Source: Phycisphaerales bacterium UBA1845
GTDB lineage: Bacteria; Planctomycetota; Phycisphaerae; UBA1845
NCBI GenBank assembly: GCA_002338715.1
Contig: DDIR01000046.1
Span: 11,255-40,623, forward strand
Length of the DNA stretch: 29,369 bases
Direction of reading: 5' to 3'
In this document: positions 1 through 8,624 of the stretch, piece by piece
Numbering within the stretch: the first letter of the stretch is position 1
Layout: the number at the start of each line of letters is the position of its first letter
Program-made: the position numbers and the translations under genes
Notes under the pieces: model-generated
Told to the model about the DNA's origin: nothing
What the model saw: only the letters and a program-made list of their open reading frames with translations
The model's database searches: none

Positions 1-9
1 TTCCCCTGG

Positions 10-29
10 ATTCCCGCTTTCGCGGGAAT
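10..29. repeat. dRS3-like inverted repeat hairpin
   Basis: The 20 bases ATTCCCGCTTTCGCGGGAAT form a perfect 8-bp stem with a TTTC loop. They match exactly the ATTCCC-N8-GGGAAT layout of the dRS3 intergenic repeat known from Neisseria and similar repeats in other bacteria. The repeat lies 37 bases beyond the stop codon of the last minus-strand gene, so it could also help end transcription or protect the 3' end of the message. It has no T-run on either side, so it is not a classical intrinsic terminator. Confidence 0.6.
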
Positions 30-65
30 GACGGCAGTTCCGAACCACTGCGTCTGCCATAAAGC

Positions 66-2258
66 TCACAAGCCGGCTGCAATAATCGCCCAACCGGACG
101 GAATCTTGATCGTACTGCCTGAAGCTTTGGGCAGCGGGTGATCGACATTCGGTTCATCGATCTTACGCATGACCGCGTTCTTGCGCAGATGGTTCAATTC
201 TTTGGGCCACTCAAATGTCATCGGCGCTGCATCGCGATTGACCACGAGCATCCCCATCATCAACCCGAAGATCTGCTCCATCAGCAGCGCGACCCAGTCG
301 GTCTTCCAAATCGAATCGCCCAACGGGGCGGAATGACTTGCGGGCACCTCCACGCGAATCAGCGCCGCGCCAGCCGACTTCGCCGAACGGTGAATCGGAT
401 CTGTAAAATCGTGGTCGTCGCTGACAACGTGCGTCTTGAGATTGTCCACCCGCCAATCGATGTCCTCGATTCGGCTCAGGTCTGCCCCCGGTTCGGGCGA
501 TCGGTAGAAATGCCTGCCGCCAATCAACTGCGCCATCAACGCGGGCAGCGGTGAAAGACGATCCGCGACCTTCTTGCTGTTAAACACCGACACGCGAATG
601 TCATGCGCGGGGGCGGTCGTTACATCAACCCAAGCCGCCAGCGCCCCCTTGTCGAACTCCGCATCGATATCATGGCGCTGGGCATCATCGTCAGCCGACC
701 ATCCGCCCCAGCGGCCGAGGTGTGTGCCGTGCGGCATCCAGCCAATGCGGAAGTGCCGGTTGAGCGTGTTGGCGTAAGGCGAAACAAACGGCGCGGGTCG
801 CAACATCGACTTGATCCACAGCATCACGCCATATGCCGCATCCATATCAACGCCATTGAGCAGCGATCGCACGATGATCGAAGGGCGGTCCACCAGCGGC
901 AGCCCGATCGTTTCCAGATCGCGCCCGACGGTAATGATCGCCGGTTGATTCGGGTCTGCCGGTCTGCGCTCTTCGGGCCAAGCCAATGCAGGGAAGCGCT
1001 CGACCATGTCGCAAAGGTGGCTGTGGAATTCTTCCTGCGACCGACCGACAGCGATGAACTGTCCGATCGATTGTTGAGCGATACCCATCGCCGATAGCAA
1101 AAGATTCATCGCGGGCACCGCATCGTGCAGCGAACTGCCGACGGCTTCGATCGGGTCAACATCGATCACGACGATAGCCCCTCCCGCGGTGCGCTTGAGG
1201 AGCGCGATCGGTTTTTCGGAGCTGAGTTCAGAATCCGTCACCGAATCGAGCAGGACATCAAACCCGTGCTTCTTGCAGAAATCCTTGAAGATTTTGTTCT
1301 GGCGGAATTGCCGCTGATACATCTGCGACGAATGGTCGCTTCTTCCGGCGAAGGGAATCTGATCGTAAAGCGCAAATGCGGCGGTCACGTAATTGGAGTG
1401 GAGGACGCGCGCGTGGAATGGATCATCGACTTGTTTGATGAGTTTCGTCAGCACGTGCCCGCCTGAAATCGCCTCCATGAACTGCGTTGAGACAATGACG
1501 ATTCGATCTTCGGCCAGTGCATTGAGCGCCTTGATGCTGGGCACTTTTGCCAGCGACTTGTCAGTCAGGATCATCACGGCGTCGGCTTGCAGCGCCTGCG
1601 GTTGCAGCTTGGATGGACTGTGCGCGCTGACGCGGTTTTTTCCGAATCGATCCGCCAGCCACTTGACGATGGGGCGATCGGTTTTATTGGTGATGATTGA
1701 CACTGACCGCGCGGCTTTTGGCGGCTGATGGGCGAACGGCGGTGGCGGAATCGCCGCGGGATGCGAACGACTTTCCGGTTCGATGATCGGAATCACGCGA
1801 ACGTCATGAATGCGGGCCAACCCCTGGGCGTGACGCAACCCGATCTGCATCTCGACCGAGGCCATGCCTTCCTCGGCTTTGAAATATCCGCGCAGCGTGT
1901 ATTCATGCGCTTGTTGAAGCGGTTCAAATGCAAACGGTTTAAGCGGCTTGCCGTCGCGATCGTATGGCAGCAACTGCACGACCAATCCGCCAAAGTCATC
2001 GTCGCGTGCGCAGTCGCAGGATACGACGGCTTCCACGCGATAAAACTGTTCTTTCTTGCAGCGGAACTTCTGCGACCAGAACCCGCCCGAACGCGTGTCG
2101 GTGCATTCGAGTTCCATTCCGCTGAGGTGGCCATTGTTTGATTTGGGCATCGGACGCCAATCGACGTCATCACCGGCTGATGTCCACGTCCACCCACGCG
2201 GTTTCTTCTGACCTTCGGAAAAATCCGCGTTCTTGATTCGATTGAGTTCTGCAAGCAT
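66..2258 (-). CDS. Hypothetical protein with CBM-like N-terminal domain
   Basis: I do not recognise this gene as a named family. From the start chosen here the product is 730 residues. Residues about 5-160 read like a carbohydrate-binding-module jelly roll: they open with KNADFSEG...PRGW, pass through a stretch on energy-neutral beta strands, and close with ARIHDVRVIPI, the pattern of CBM_4_9-type domains. After this comes an alpha/beta region with Rossmann-like strands (VSIITNKTD, ADAVMILTD, RIVIVSTQF) resembling the amidotransferase-like fold seen in planctomycete vWA proteins. No signal peptide or membrane segment is obvious. The reading frame extends to 2339, with further ATGs at 2324 and 2291. 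I chose 2258 because a GAAG lies five bases upstream and the CBM-like domain begins just after, but the start is uncertain. It is last in the operon; the gap from the upstream protease-like gene is 70-150 bases depending on the start. Confidence 0.75.
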   Translation of the reverse strand: MLAELNRIKNADFSEGQKKPRGWTWTSAGDDVDWRPMPKSNNGHLSGMELECTDTRSGGFWSQKFRCKKEQFYRVEAVVSCDCARDDDFGGLVVQLLPYDRDGKPLKPFAFEPLQQAHEYTLRGYFKAEEGMASVEMQIGLRHAQGLARIHDVRVIPIIEPESRSHPAAIPPPPFAHQPPKAARSVSIITNKTDRPIVKWLADRFGKNRVSAHSPSKLQPQALQADAVMILTDKSLAKVPSIKALNALAEDRIVIVSTQFMEAISGGHVLTKLIKQVDDPFHARVLHSNYVTAAFALYDQIPFAGRSDHSSQMYQRQFRQNKIFKDFCKKHGFDVLLDSVTDSELSSEKPIALLKRTAGGAIVVIDVDPIEAVGSSLHDAVPAMNLLLSAMGIAQQSIGQFIAVGRSQEEFHSHLCDMVERFPALAWPEERRPADPNQPAIITVGRDLETIGLPLVDRPSIIVRSLLNGVDMDAAYGVMLWIKSMLRPAPFVSPYANTLNRHFRIGWMPHGTHLGRWGGWSADDDAQRHDIDAEFDKGALAAWVDVTTAPAHDIRVSVFNSKKVADRLSPLPALMAQLIGGRHFYRSPEPGADLSRIEDIDWRVDNLKTHVVSDDHDFTDPIHRSAKSAGAALIRVEVPASHSAPLGDSIWKTDWVALLMEQIFGLMMGMLVVNRDAAPMTFEWPKELNHLRKNAVMRKIDEPNVDHPLPKASGSTIKIPSGWAIIAAGL

Positions 2259-2409
2259 ATCGTCTTCGCTTTCGTTAACAGTTGGGGGCATGTATAGCCG
2301 CCAACGGCGAGGCTTGCAAATCATACGCGGACTCAGCATGGTGAAATGCGACGCAATTTCACAGCGGTCGGATGTGAGTTTTTTCTGCGGGCGGAATCGA
2401 CGGATGCGT

Positions 2410-3564
2410 CTAGTCTTGCGGCGAATCAGTTTCCTCTTCGGTCACCGGTTTGGTTGGGTCGAAGGGCTCCTCCTCGATGGGCAGCGGGCCCAATTCTTCG
2501 CTGCGCGCCAGCGTGACTTCCACATCGATATGCTCAGCCCCTCGCAGCAGTTGCAGATTCACGCGTTCGCCAGCCGGCACCATGTAGAGCGCCTTGACCA
2601 GATGTCCGAAATGCTTGATCGGCTGACCGTTGATGCGCACAATCCAATCGCCCGAAAGCGCACCCGCATCGCGAATTGGTGAAGGGTCAGCCGACGATTT
2701 GATCGCCACGCCTTTTTCGATTTTCGGATCGACCGTCATGCCAAGCCAGCCGCGGTGAAACGATTTTCCTTCTTTCAACTCCGCGACGATTTCATGAACG
2801 CGCTTGCCCGGTACGGCGAAACCCACACCGGCATCGTAAAACTCGATGCCCGCAAGTTCACCCGGACGCTGCGCCATCGGCACGCAGATGCCCAACACAT
2901 ATCCCGATGAATCGAGCAACGGTCCGCCGTAGTTGGCGGGGGAAAGTTTTGCGTCGGTTTGAATCGCGTTACCCATCATGCGATTGACGGCGCTGACGAT
3001 GCCAACGCTGGCCATCGGTTTCGATCCGCCGAACCCCATGCCCATCGCGATCGCGGTTTGCCCCGGACGAATCTGCTCGTTGGGCACCCAGTCGGGCGTG
3101 GGCAGGTCAGCCGCATCGATCTTCAGCAACGTCAACTTGCGAACGCGGTCGCGCGCGACGATGTCAGCCGTCATCTGCCGCCCATCGGACAGTGCAACGG
3201 TGACGATCGAAGGATCGCGCACGAAGTTGAAACTGCTGGTGAGGATGAACCCATCCGCAGAATAAATGATGCCCGTCGTGGGGCCGTCGGCCACCATGAA
3301 GTTGGAGCCCGGGTTGTCGCGGAATTGATTCGGGTTGTCGTCGTCTTCGGTGGCCAGCAGTTGATCGAGCGGCTGAACCCCGCCAACGGTCTCGATGCGC
3401 ACGATGAAGGGGCTCGCATGGTTGATCGCGTCATCGACCAGCGCCTGCATGCCCGTCGTGATATCAGTACTCGAATCAGAAGCGCGTGCGGGCGATCCAA
3501 CGGCCCCATGCAGCACCACCACGCACATCATGCCAACCGCGAAACGTCGAGAAAGTCCGGTCAT
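2410..3564 (-). CDS. Catalytically dead HtrA-like (trypsin fold) PDZ protein
   Basis: This 384-residue exported protein has the S1C/HtrA architecture: a signal peptide (residues 1-29, ending near ARA-SD), a trypsin-like domain (about 50-255), one PDZ domain (about 272-352) and an acidic Glu/Pro/Asp tail. All three catalytic positions are replaced. The His of the usual LTNxHVV is Phe112 in LTSSFNFV, the Asp of TDLA is Lys143 in RKLT, and the Ser of GNSGG is Tyr212 in ANYGG. The surrounding scaffold (GFILT, TDAKLSPANYGGPL, VGFAVP) is kept, so the fold should be intact and a binding or regulatory role is more likely than proteolysis. Translation is probably coupled to the upstream double protease: ATG overlaps that gene's TGA by four bases, and GGAGG lies seven bases before the ATG. 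Confidence 0.9.
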   Translation of the reverse strand: MTGLSRRFAVGMMCVVVLHGAVGSPARASDSSTDITTGMQALVDDAINHASPFIVRIETVGGVQPLDQLLATEDDDNPNQFRDNPGSNFMVADGPTTGIIYSADGFILTSSFNFVRDPSIVTVALSDGRQMTADIVARDRVRKLTLLKIDAADLPTPDWVPNEQIRPGQTAIAMGMGFGGSKPMASVGIVSAVNRMMGNAIQTDAKLSPANYGGPLLDSSGYVLGICVPMAQRPGELAGIEFYDAGVGFAVPGKRVHEIVAELKEGKSFHRGWLGMTVDPKIEKGVAIKSSADPSPIRDAGALSGDWIVRINGQPIKHFGHLVKALYMVPAGERVNLQLLRGAEHIDVEVTLARSEELGPLPIEEEPFDPTKPVTEEETDSPQD

Positions 3565-6251
3565 TTCGCTTCCTCCAGTTCGATGCGGATTTTCTTGACC
3601 TTGTCATCGCGCAGAACGGTCAGTTCGAGAACATCGCCCGGTTCGCTCTCGTCGATGATCCGCTCCAACACTTCAAGCTTGGCGATGGGGCGGCCATTGG
3701 CTCCGATGATCAAGTCGTCCTTGCGAATCCCAGCACGGGAAGCCGGCGAACCGCGCCGCACGCGCTCGACGTAAACCGGGTTGGAGCGATATCCCAACTC
3801 AAAGAATTTGATGCCGTGATAAACGTCGCGCCCTTTGGCTGTCGACGTACCTGATTCGTGCGTGGCGGGGTTCGAGGCGTTGGCCACGAATTCACTGAGG
3901 ACCGAGATCGGGATGGCGTAGTTTAGCTGCGTGTAGGTGAATCGAGACTCAACACCGCGACCGACGAGGCCCAGCAGTTCACCGTGACCATCGACCAAAG
4001 CACCGCCTGCAAATCCCGGCGCGCTGGTGATGGCGTCGATCACCAACACGTCACCGCGATAGGGAAAGTCCTGCGTACCACGCGTCGCGTCCAGTTTGGT
4101 TGTACCACAATAGACGCCGCGACTCAGCGAAATGTGTTCGCCCTTGTCCGCAACCTTGAATGGGTTTCCGCCCGCGAACACCGGCTGACCGATGGTCAAT
4201 GAGGGTGTCTGGTTGAGTTCGAAACACGGGTACTTGCCGTGCGTTTCTTCAGGCGTATCGCTGAATTCAACGGGCTTAAGTTGAATCAGCGCCAACTGCA
4301 AATCCCGATCGGCATGAACGAGTTCCACTTGGCGCGGCGTACCGTTGTACAGATGAGCCCGCACGTTAGGCGAGTTGAGCAAACCCGAATCGACCGTCAG
4401 CGCCAGTCCGTTTGTCGAGATCAAAATGCCGCAGCCGTACCCCTCGCTCTGACCCACACGGGCGCCGGTGAGTTTGACCACACGATTGGCAACGTCTTCG
4501 AAAATCTTTGCCGCAGGCGTCGGAACTTTCTTCGCTGTGTTTGCAGGGGCGTCATCGTGATGGTCGACGTCCTGCATGTTGCGATCGACGATGCGGATTG
4601 CTGTGCGTCCGAGCGTTGATTCGACGTCGAGATCGACGGGCCAACCGGTTTCGTCAGCCAGCGTGATGCCCGCCACCTCACGGGTCGGTTCATCGGTGAC
4701 CGTGATGCGGCGAAGGTTTCCAGCGGCTGCATCGAATCCGAGGCGAATCGTGGTGTGATCGTCGAGCGATGCGGAAAGGCATTCGAGCAGCGTGGAATGG
4801 GATTGACCATTGCTGTCGAGGTCGAGAAGTGCGTCCGCGCCGCAGTGTTCAAAAAGGCCAGCCGACGTTTGCGGATCAGACTCGACCAGGCGCTGCTGCA
4901 CAAACGCCCGCGCCCGAAAGACCAGGTCCATCGGCAGGGGCAGGGGGGCATCGTTGTGGGTTGCTTTCAATTCCCCATCGATTCTGTCGACGACAACACT
5001 GCCCGAATTATCGTCCACCGGTTCCCAAACGAGGCGGCTGGCGTCGGAAGCGGCGACGGCGTATTCAATCGGATCGTTCGCGCTTTCGCCCGCTGCATGC
5101 GATTCTTTCCACCTCATGTCAGTCGCAATGTCAATCGACTTGCCGAGTGTATCGTGGAATCGCCGAAGCACGCGTTCAACAGCGCGGGCGACGACATCGC
5201 CATCGGGTTCGTAGGGTTTGCGCGTCTTGATTTTGACGCCTTCGGTCCGCGTGATTTTGTGGTGCACTTCACCGGATGCGTCGCGATAACTCAGCGCAAC
5301 GGGCCAATCACCCGGCAGCGTGCCCAACACACTCGCAAAATGGTTGGCGGATTCGATCGGTTGATTGGCGAAGCGAAGTAGAACGTCACCCGGTCTGATG
5401 CCGATATTCCACGCGGGACCGTCCTCGTACAGTTCGATGAAGACGACCCCGGCATCGCGATCGCGCACGGTGGCTTGAATCGTGCCGTGTTCGACGAGCA
5501 GTCCAGCACGCAGACCGGGGATGAACGGTTTGATCTGGTTCGATGTAATGGCGTAACCCATGCCGACGTTGACGCGGCCACGCATCGAAACGGAGATGCG
5601 GCCATTGATGCCGATGACTTCCCCCGCGAGGTTAAACAGCGGACCGCCGGAGTTTCCGGGGTTGATCGCGGTATCCACCTGAATGCAGTCAGAATAGAGC
5701 AGCACATCGCCCGAGCCATACTGGTAGCGATGAATGCCGCTGACGATTCCCGAGGTGACGGTCGGCGTGTAGTCGTCGGACAAAAGGAACGGATTGCCCA
5801 TGGCGATCGCGGTGTCGCCGACGCGCACGAGGTCCGAATCGCCCAGATTTGAAAACGGGAATGGATCGCGGCCGGTGAGTTTGAACATCGCCACGTCACC
5901 GCCCGGATCGATGCCAAGGACCTGCAGCGGATAGAGCTTTCCGTCTGACATTCCGCCGAATCCGCTGCGTGTTTCCATCATCGCTTCGACGACGTGGAAG
6001 TTCGTCAAGCCGTAACCATCCGGACTGATGATCACACCGCTGCCACCGCCACGTTCGTCTTCGTCGAAAATGCAGACCACCGACGGAGCGACTTTTTCGA
6101 CCACGGCGATGCGGGCGTATTCGGCGCGCTCTGCGAGTTCGATGACGGTTGGCTGGGTCGCGACGGTGTCGGCTGCGATGACGTGCGCGCTGCCAAACAC
6201 ACATGCCAACAGTGTCGCGAGGGCGATGGATTGTCGAAGCGTGGGAAGGAT
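3561..6251 (-). CDS. Double HtrA-like serine protease, one active and one inactive unit
   Basis: Two protease-PDZ units sit in one chain. Numbering from the TTG at 6209, the first protease domain has His72 (LTNFHVV), Asp105 (GGDVAM) and Ser187 (NPGNSGGPL) in place and is followed by a PDZ (about 240-325). A spacer of about 230 residues of unknown fold comes next. The second trypsin-like domain (about 565-775) has Ser608, Gln638 and Ala734 at the three catalytic positions, so it should be inactive, and a second PDZ (about 800-880) ends the protein. The first standard start, TTG 6209, cuts through a signal peptide and has no ribosome site. In the same frame an ATC at 6249-6251, seven bases after AGGAG, gives a complete leader (LPTLRQSIALATLLACVFG, then SAHVIAAD), so I place the start there. 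The product is probably a periplasmic quality-control protease. It overlaps the next gene by four bases. Confidence 0.85.
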   Translation of the reverse strand: MLPTLRQSIALATLLACVFGSAHVIAADTVATQPTVIELAERAEYARIAVVEKVAPSVVCIFDEDERGGGSGVIISPDGYGLTNFHVVEAMMETRSGFGGMSDGKLYPLQVLGIDPGGDVAMFKLTGRDPFPFSNLGDSDLVRVGDTAIAMGNPFLLSDDYTPTVTSGIVSGIHRYQYGSGDVLLYSDCIQVDTAINPGNSGGPLFNLAGEVIGINGRISVSMRGRVNVGMGYAITSNQIKPFIPGLRAGLLVEHGTIQATVRDRDAGVVFIELYEDGPAWNIGIRPGDVLLRFANQPIESANHFASVLGTLPGDWPVALSYRDASGEVHHKITRTEGVKIKTRKPYEPDGDVVARAVERVLRRFHDTLGKSIDIATDMRWKESHAAGESANDPIEYAVAASDASRLVWEPVDDNSGSVVVDRIDGELKATHNDAPLPLPMDLVFRARAFVQQRLVESDPQTSAGLFEHCGADALLDLDSNGQSHSTLLECLSASLDDHTTIRLGFDAAAGNLRRITVTDEPTREVAGITLADETGWPVDLDVESTLGRTAIRIVDRNMQDVDHHDDAPANTAKKVPTPAAKIFEDVANRVVKLTGARVGQSEGYGCGILISTNGLALTVDSGLLNSPNVRAHLYNGTPRQVELVHADRDLQLALIQLKPVEFSDTPEETHGKYPCFELNQTPSLTIGQPVFAGGNPFKVADKGEHISLSRGVYCGTTKLDATRGTQDFPYRGDVLVIDAITSAPGFAGGALVDGHGELLGLVGRGVESRFTYTQLNYAIPISVLSEFVANASNPATHESGTSTAKGRDVYHGIKFFELGYRSNPVYVERVRRGSPASRAGIRKDDLIIGANGRPIAKLEVLERIIDESEPGDVLELTVLRDDKVKKIRIELEEAK

Positions 6252-6258
6252 GGCGAGT

Positions 6259-6263
6259 CTCCT
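6259..6263 (-). promoter_or_regulatory. Shine-Dalgarno AGGAG that points to an ATC start
   Basis: On the minus strand AGGAG is followed by seven bases and then ATC (6251-6249), in frame with the double protease. No ATG, GTG or TTG lies at a usable distance in that frame, and the next one (TTG 6209) would lose most of the signal peptide. The site therefore decides the start in favour of ATC, or of an ATG that has changed by one base. Confidence 0.55.
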
Positions 6264-6288
6264 GCGATGCGATGCGGTGCGCGGGTCT

Positions 6289-7521
6289 TTAGCTTTGCGT
6301 TTTTGGTTTGATCAATCGAGCCGCCCCCCAATTCGCCCAATCACCGATGTCTGCGTGTTCGGCGGGTTCGACAACAAGCGTCATCCACTCCGCGCCAACC
6401 ACCGAGACGTTGATGGGAAGGGCTCGATCCGCTCCGGTGACAGGTTCGCTGTCGAAGGCGACTTTGCCATCGACGACAATTTTGAAAATCACACTTCCGC
6501 CCGGGCGCACCGCGTCATCCAGACCGACCTTCGCCGCGAACGTCTGATACGCGCCGGCCAAGCGGTATTGCACTTCGCTGTTTGCGTGAACGCCGATTCC
6601 ATGGTCGAACGTTGTTCCATCCATGCGCATCGGTTGGTTGAACACGTTGCGGTTTTTTCGCACCGACCAGCCGTCATACAACACGCTGGTCGATGTTTGG
6701 CTTTGCGGTTCGAGCGCGTCGAGATAGACAATGCGATCGTTGTTGAGTGTGATCGAATCGATATCGTCGATCGGGCAGGCGATCGTCTGGTTGAATCCGG
6801 TGGTAAAGGTCACGCGACCGTCCTGAATCGAATCGAGCGATCCGCCGAAGACATCGCCCGAATCCAGTTGCAGCGATGCCGGTGGGAGCGGCTGGTATTC
6901 CAATGATGTCGCAAAGACCAGCGCGTAGATTTTTTCGAGTTTGACGCGACGGGTGCGATCGTTGAATCGAAAATCGCCGCCCGTGGGATTCAATTCGACG
7001 AGCGCGCCGTGAATCGCACTGACGCCATCTGCCGCTTTCTCGCTTCGGGCGAGCAGAATATCTTCACCGGCTTGGGCGTTGGCGATCGTGTCTTGATAAC
7101 GCGATGTTATTTCGACGGGCCAACTTTCCTGCTGAAATGTCATCGCCCGCATGTCGGTGAATGGAATCCGCAGTTGATCGGCGAAAGTCGTCTTCATGAT
7201 GATGCCATCGGGCACGGATTCGAGGATGCTTCCGGACAGTTGGCCGCCCGATTTCGGATAGACCAAACAGGGCCGAGGGACGCGAACGCTGTCGAGGCGA
7301 CGGTGGAACGTAACTCTTGCCAGGTCCGCCAGCGGTGTTGCGTGCTCTTCACCATCGATCTGCAAGGTGATTGCATCGGTCGAAAGTGAGATGAGTTCGC
7401 CCACGACGGCTGACCCATCGACCTCGGTCAACGTAACCTGCGACGCGCGGGCCTGCGCACCCAGCACGCACACCATCATCAGCGTCAACATTGCATTTAT
7501 GATTCTTGGTTGAACATGCAT
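6289..7521 (-). CDS. Exported NPCBM/NEW2 domain protein
   Basis: The 410-residue product has a signal peptide (residues 1-26, hydrophobic run after MHVQPRIINAM, cleavage near ARA-SQ). The C-terminal part, about 265-405, is an NPCBM/NEW2 domain, a carbohydrate-binding jelly roll often found beside glycosidases. Its signature is clear: VLYDGWSVRKNRNV, then TFDHGIGVHANSEVQYRLAG, FAAKVGLDD, GSVIFKIVVDGKVAFDS and WANWGAARL. The middle holds short beta-rich repeats (for example GELISLSTDAITLQIDGEE, GSLDSIQDGRVTFTTG) that look like small barrels stacked in tandem. No catalytic domain is present. The gene starts five bases after the stop of the upstream gene, and its own stop is 37 bases before the double protease. 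A role in anchoring or recognising surface polysaccharide is an inference. Confidence 0.85.
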   Translation of the reverse strand: MHVQPRIINAMLTLMMVCVLGAQARASQVTLTEVDGSAVVGELISLSTDAITLQIDGEEHATPLADLARVTFHRRLDSVRVPRPCLVYPKSGGQLSGSILESVPDGIIMKTTFADQLRIPFTDMRAMTFQQESWPVEITSRYQDTIANAQAGEDILLARSEKAADGVSAIHGALVELNPTGGDFRFNDRTRRVKLEKIYALVFATSLEYQPLPPASLQLDSGDVFGGSLDSIQDGRVTFTTGFNQTIACPIDDIDSITLNNDRIVYLDALEPQSQTSTSVLYDGWSVRKNRNVFNQPMRMDGTTFDHGIGVHANSEVQYRLAGAYQTFAAKVGLDDAVRPGGSVIFKIVVDGKVAFDSEPVTGADRALPINVSVVGAEWMTLVVEPAEHADIGDWANWGAARLIKPKTQS

Positions 7522-7526
7522 GGTTG

Positions 7527-8624
7527 CTACGGTTGCTCCGCCAACGATTCGTAATACTGTTCGACCAGCGCCCGGTAGCGGCCCGGGAAACGATCACGCA
7601 ACACTTGCAGGACTTTGTCGCGATCGGCTTGCGGCATCGAACCCCACGCATCGCCCGGATTTATGCGTCGACCGGCTTTCTTTCCCGAAGGCATTGACCC
7701 GCCGTTGGGGGCGTTCGAATCCTGGGGCGCCGATTCGGACTGGTCCTGCTCTTGCGGATTGTCTTGTGGTTGGGACTGCTGCGGATCGGGATTCGATTGT
7801 TGCTGCTGTTCCTGCTTTTCGGTTTCTTCGATCAAGGTGTCGAGCAACTCGATGACCCGCTGCTGAGCGGTTTGAACCTGCTCGCCCGTGTCGGCGGCGG
7901 CCAATCGCTTCTGCGAAAACGACATGAGGTCGGCGACTTCACCAATGCTTTCGGGTACGCGGCGGGCCAACTCCGCGAGCATCTGCTTGGCCGTCACGAC
8001 GAACCGCGGCGATGCATCGGGAAACTGCGCGAGGAAGTCTTCCAGGGTGCGTTTGGCCTCTTCGTGCTTGAGGTTGTGAATCTGACAGTATCCGAGCATG
8101 TAGAGCAGGTCGGGCTCGCCGAATGCGTAGTCGTTGTAGGTTTCGATGTCTTTGAAAATATCGGCGATGCGCTCCTCGGCTTCGACCAGTTTTTCCAACT
8201 CGACCAACTGGCGGACGAGAAACAGATTCGCGTTGTGATGCAGATAAGGATCAGCCGACTCGGTCAGCTTTCGCATCGCCGCGACGGTTTCGGGCGTCGC
8301 GCCATTTTCGTCGTAACCATCCAGCGCTTCGCGAAATTCCGGCGACATCAGTACGAGCACTTCGATGATCAGCGATTCGGGGTCGGCTGGATCACCTTCC
8401 GGGTCGGCGACTTCTTTCTGATACGTCGCCACGGCGTCAGCGATGATCTTCTGAGCCTTTTCATCAACCGATTCGATCGACTGCACGTGCGTCACCAATC
8501 GGTCAAAGAATCTGTCGCCATCATCGTCAATATCTGCGGTTTGGGCATGGGCACTGACCGCGCATCCCAACAGCGCAACCGCCAGCGCGGCGATGGACCA
8601 ATATCGTCGTCGGTGTGCGATCAT
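7527..8624 (-). CDS. Exported TPR-like protein with Gln/Pro-rich linker
   Basis: No named family is recognised. The 365-residue product has a signal peptide (IAHRRRYWSIAALAVALLG, cleavage near AHA-QT) and an alpha-helical region, about 30-240, with TPR-like features (YLHHNANLFLVRQLVELEKLVEAEERI, LLYMLGYCQIHNLKHEEAKRT are helix pairs). A linker rich in Gln, Pro, Ser and Asn follows (about 255-310), then a conserved-looking C-terminal block (GDAWGSMPQADRDKVLQVL, RDRFPGRYRALVEQYYESLA). The last block resembles the end of uncharacterised planctomycete proteins found beside MoxR/vWA genes. A GTG at 8627 and an ATG at 8624 are both possible; I chose ATG because AAGGGA lies at a better distance. Either start overlaps the TGA of the upstream gene, so translation is probably coupled. 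Confidence 0.8.
   Translation of the reverse strand: MIAHRRRYWSIAALAVALLGCAVSAHAQTADIDDDGDRFFDRLVTHVQSIESVDEKAQKIIADAVATYQKEVADPEGDPADPESLIIEVLVLMSPEFREALDGYDENGATPETVAAMRKLTESADPYLHHNANLFLVRQLVELEKLVEAEERIADIFKDIETYNDYAFGEPDLLYMLGYCQIHNLKHEEAKRTLEDFLAQFPDASPRFVVTAKQMLAELARRVPESIGEVADLMSFSQKRLAAADTGEQVQTAQQRVIELLDTLIEETEKQEQQQQSNPDPQQSQPQDNPQEQDQSESAPQDSNAPNGGSMPSGKKAGRRINPGDAWGSMPQADRDKVLQVLRDRFPGRYRALVEQYYESLAEQP

Noticed and set aside
10..29. Intrinsic terminator at the end of the operon
   Set aside because: The stem is good, but neither strand has a T-run after it; kept as a repeat.
3561..3564. Frameshift splitting one long HtrA protein into two genes
   Set aside because: The downstream gene has its own Shine-Dalgarno (GGAGG, seven bases) and a full signal peptide, so the four-base overlap is a normal gene junction.
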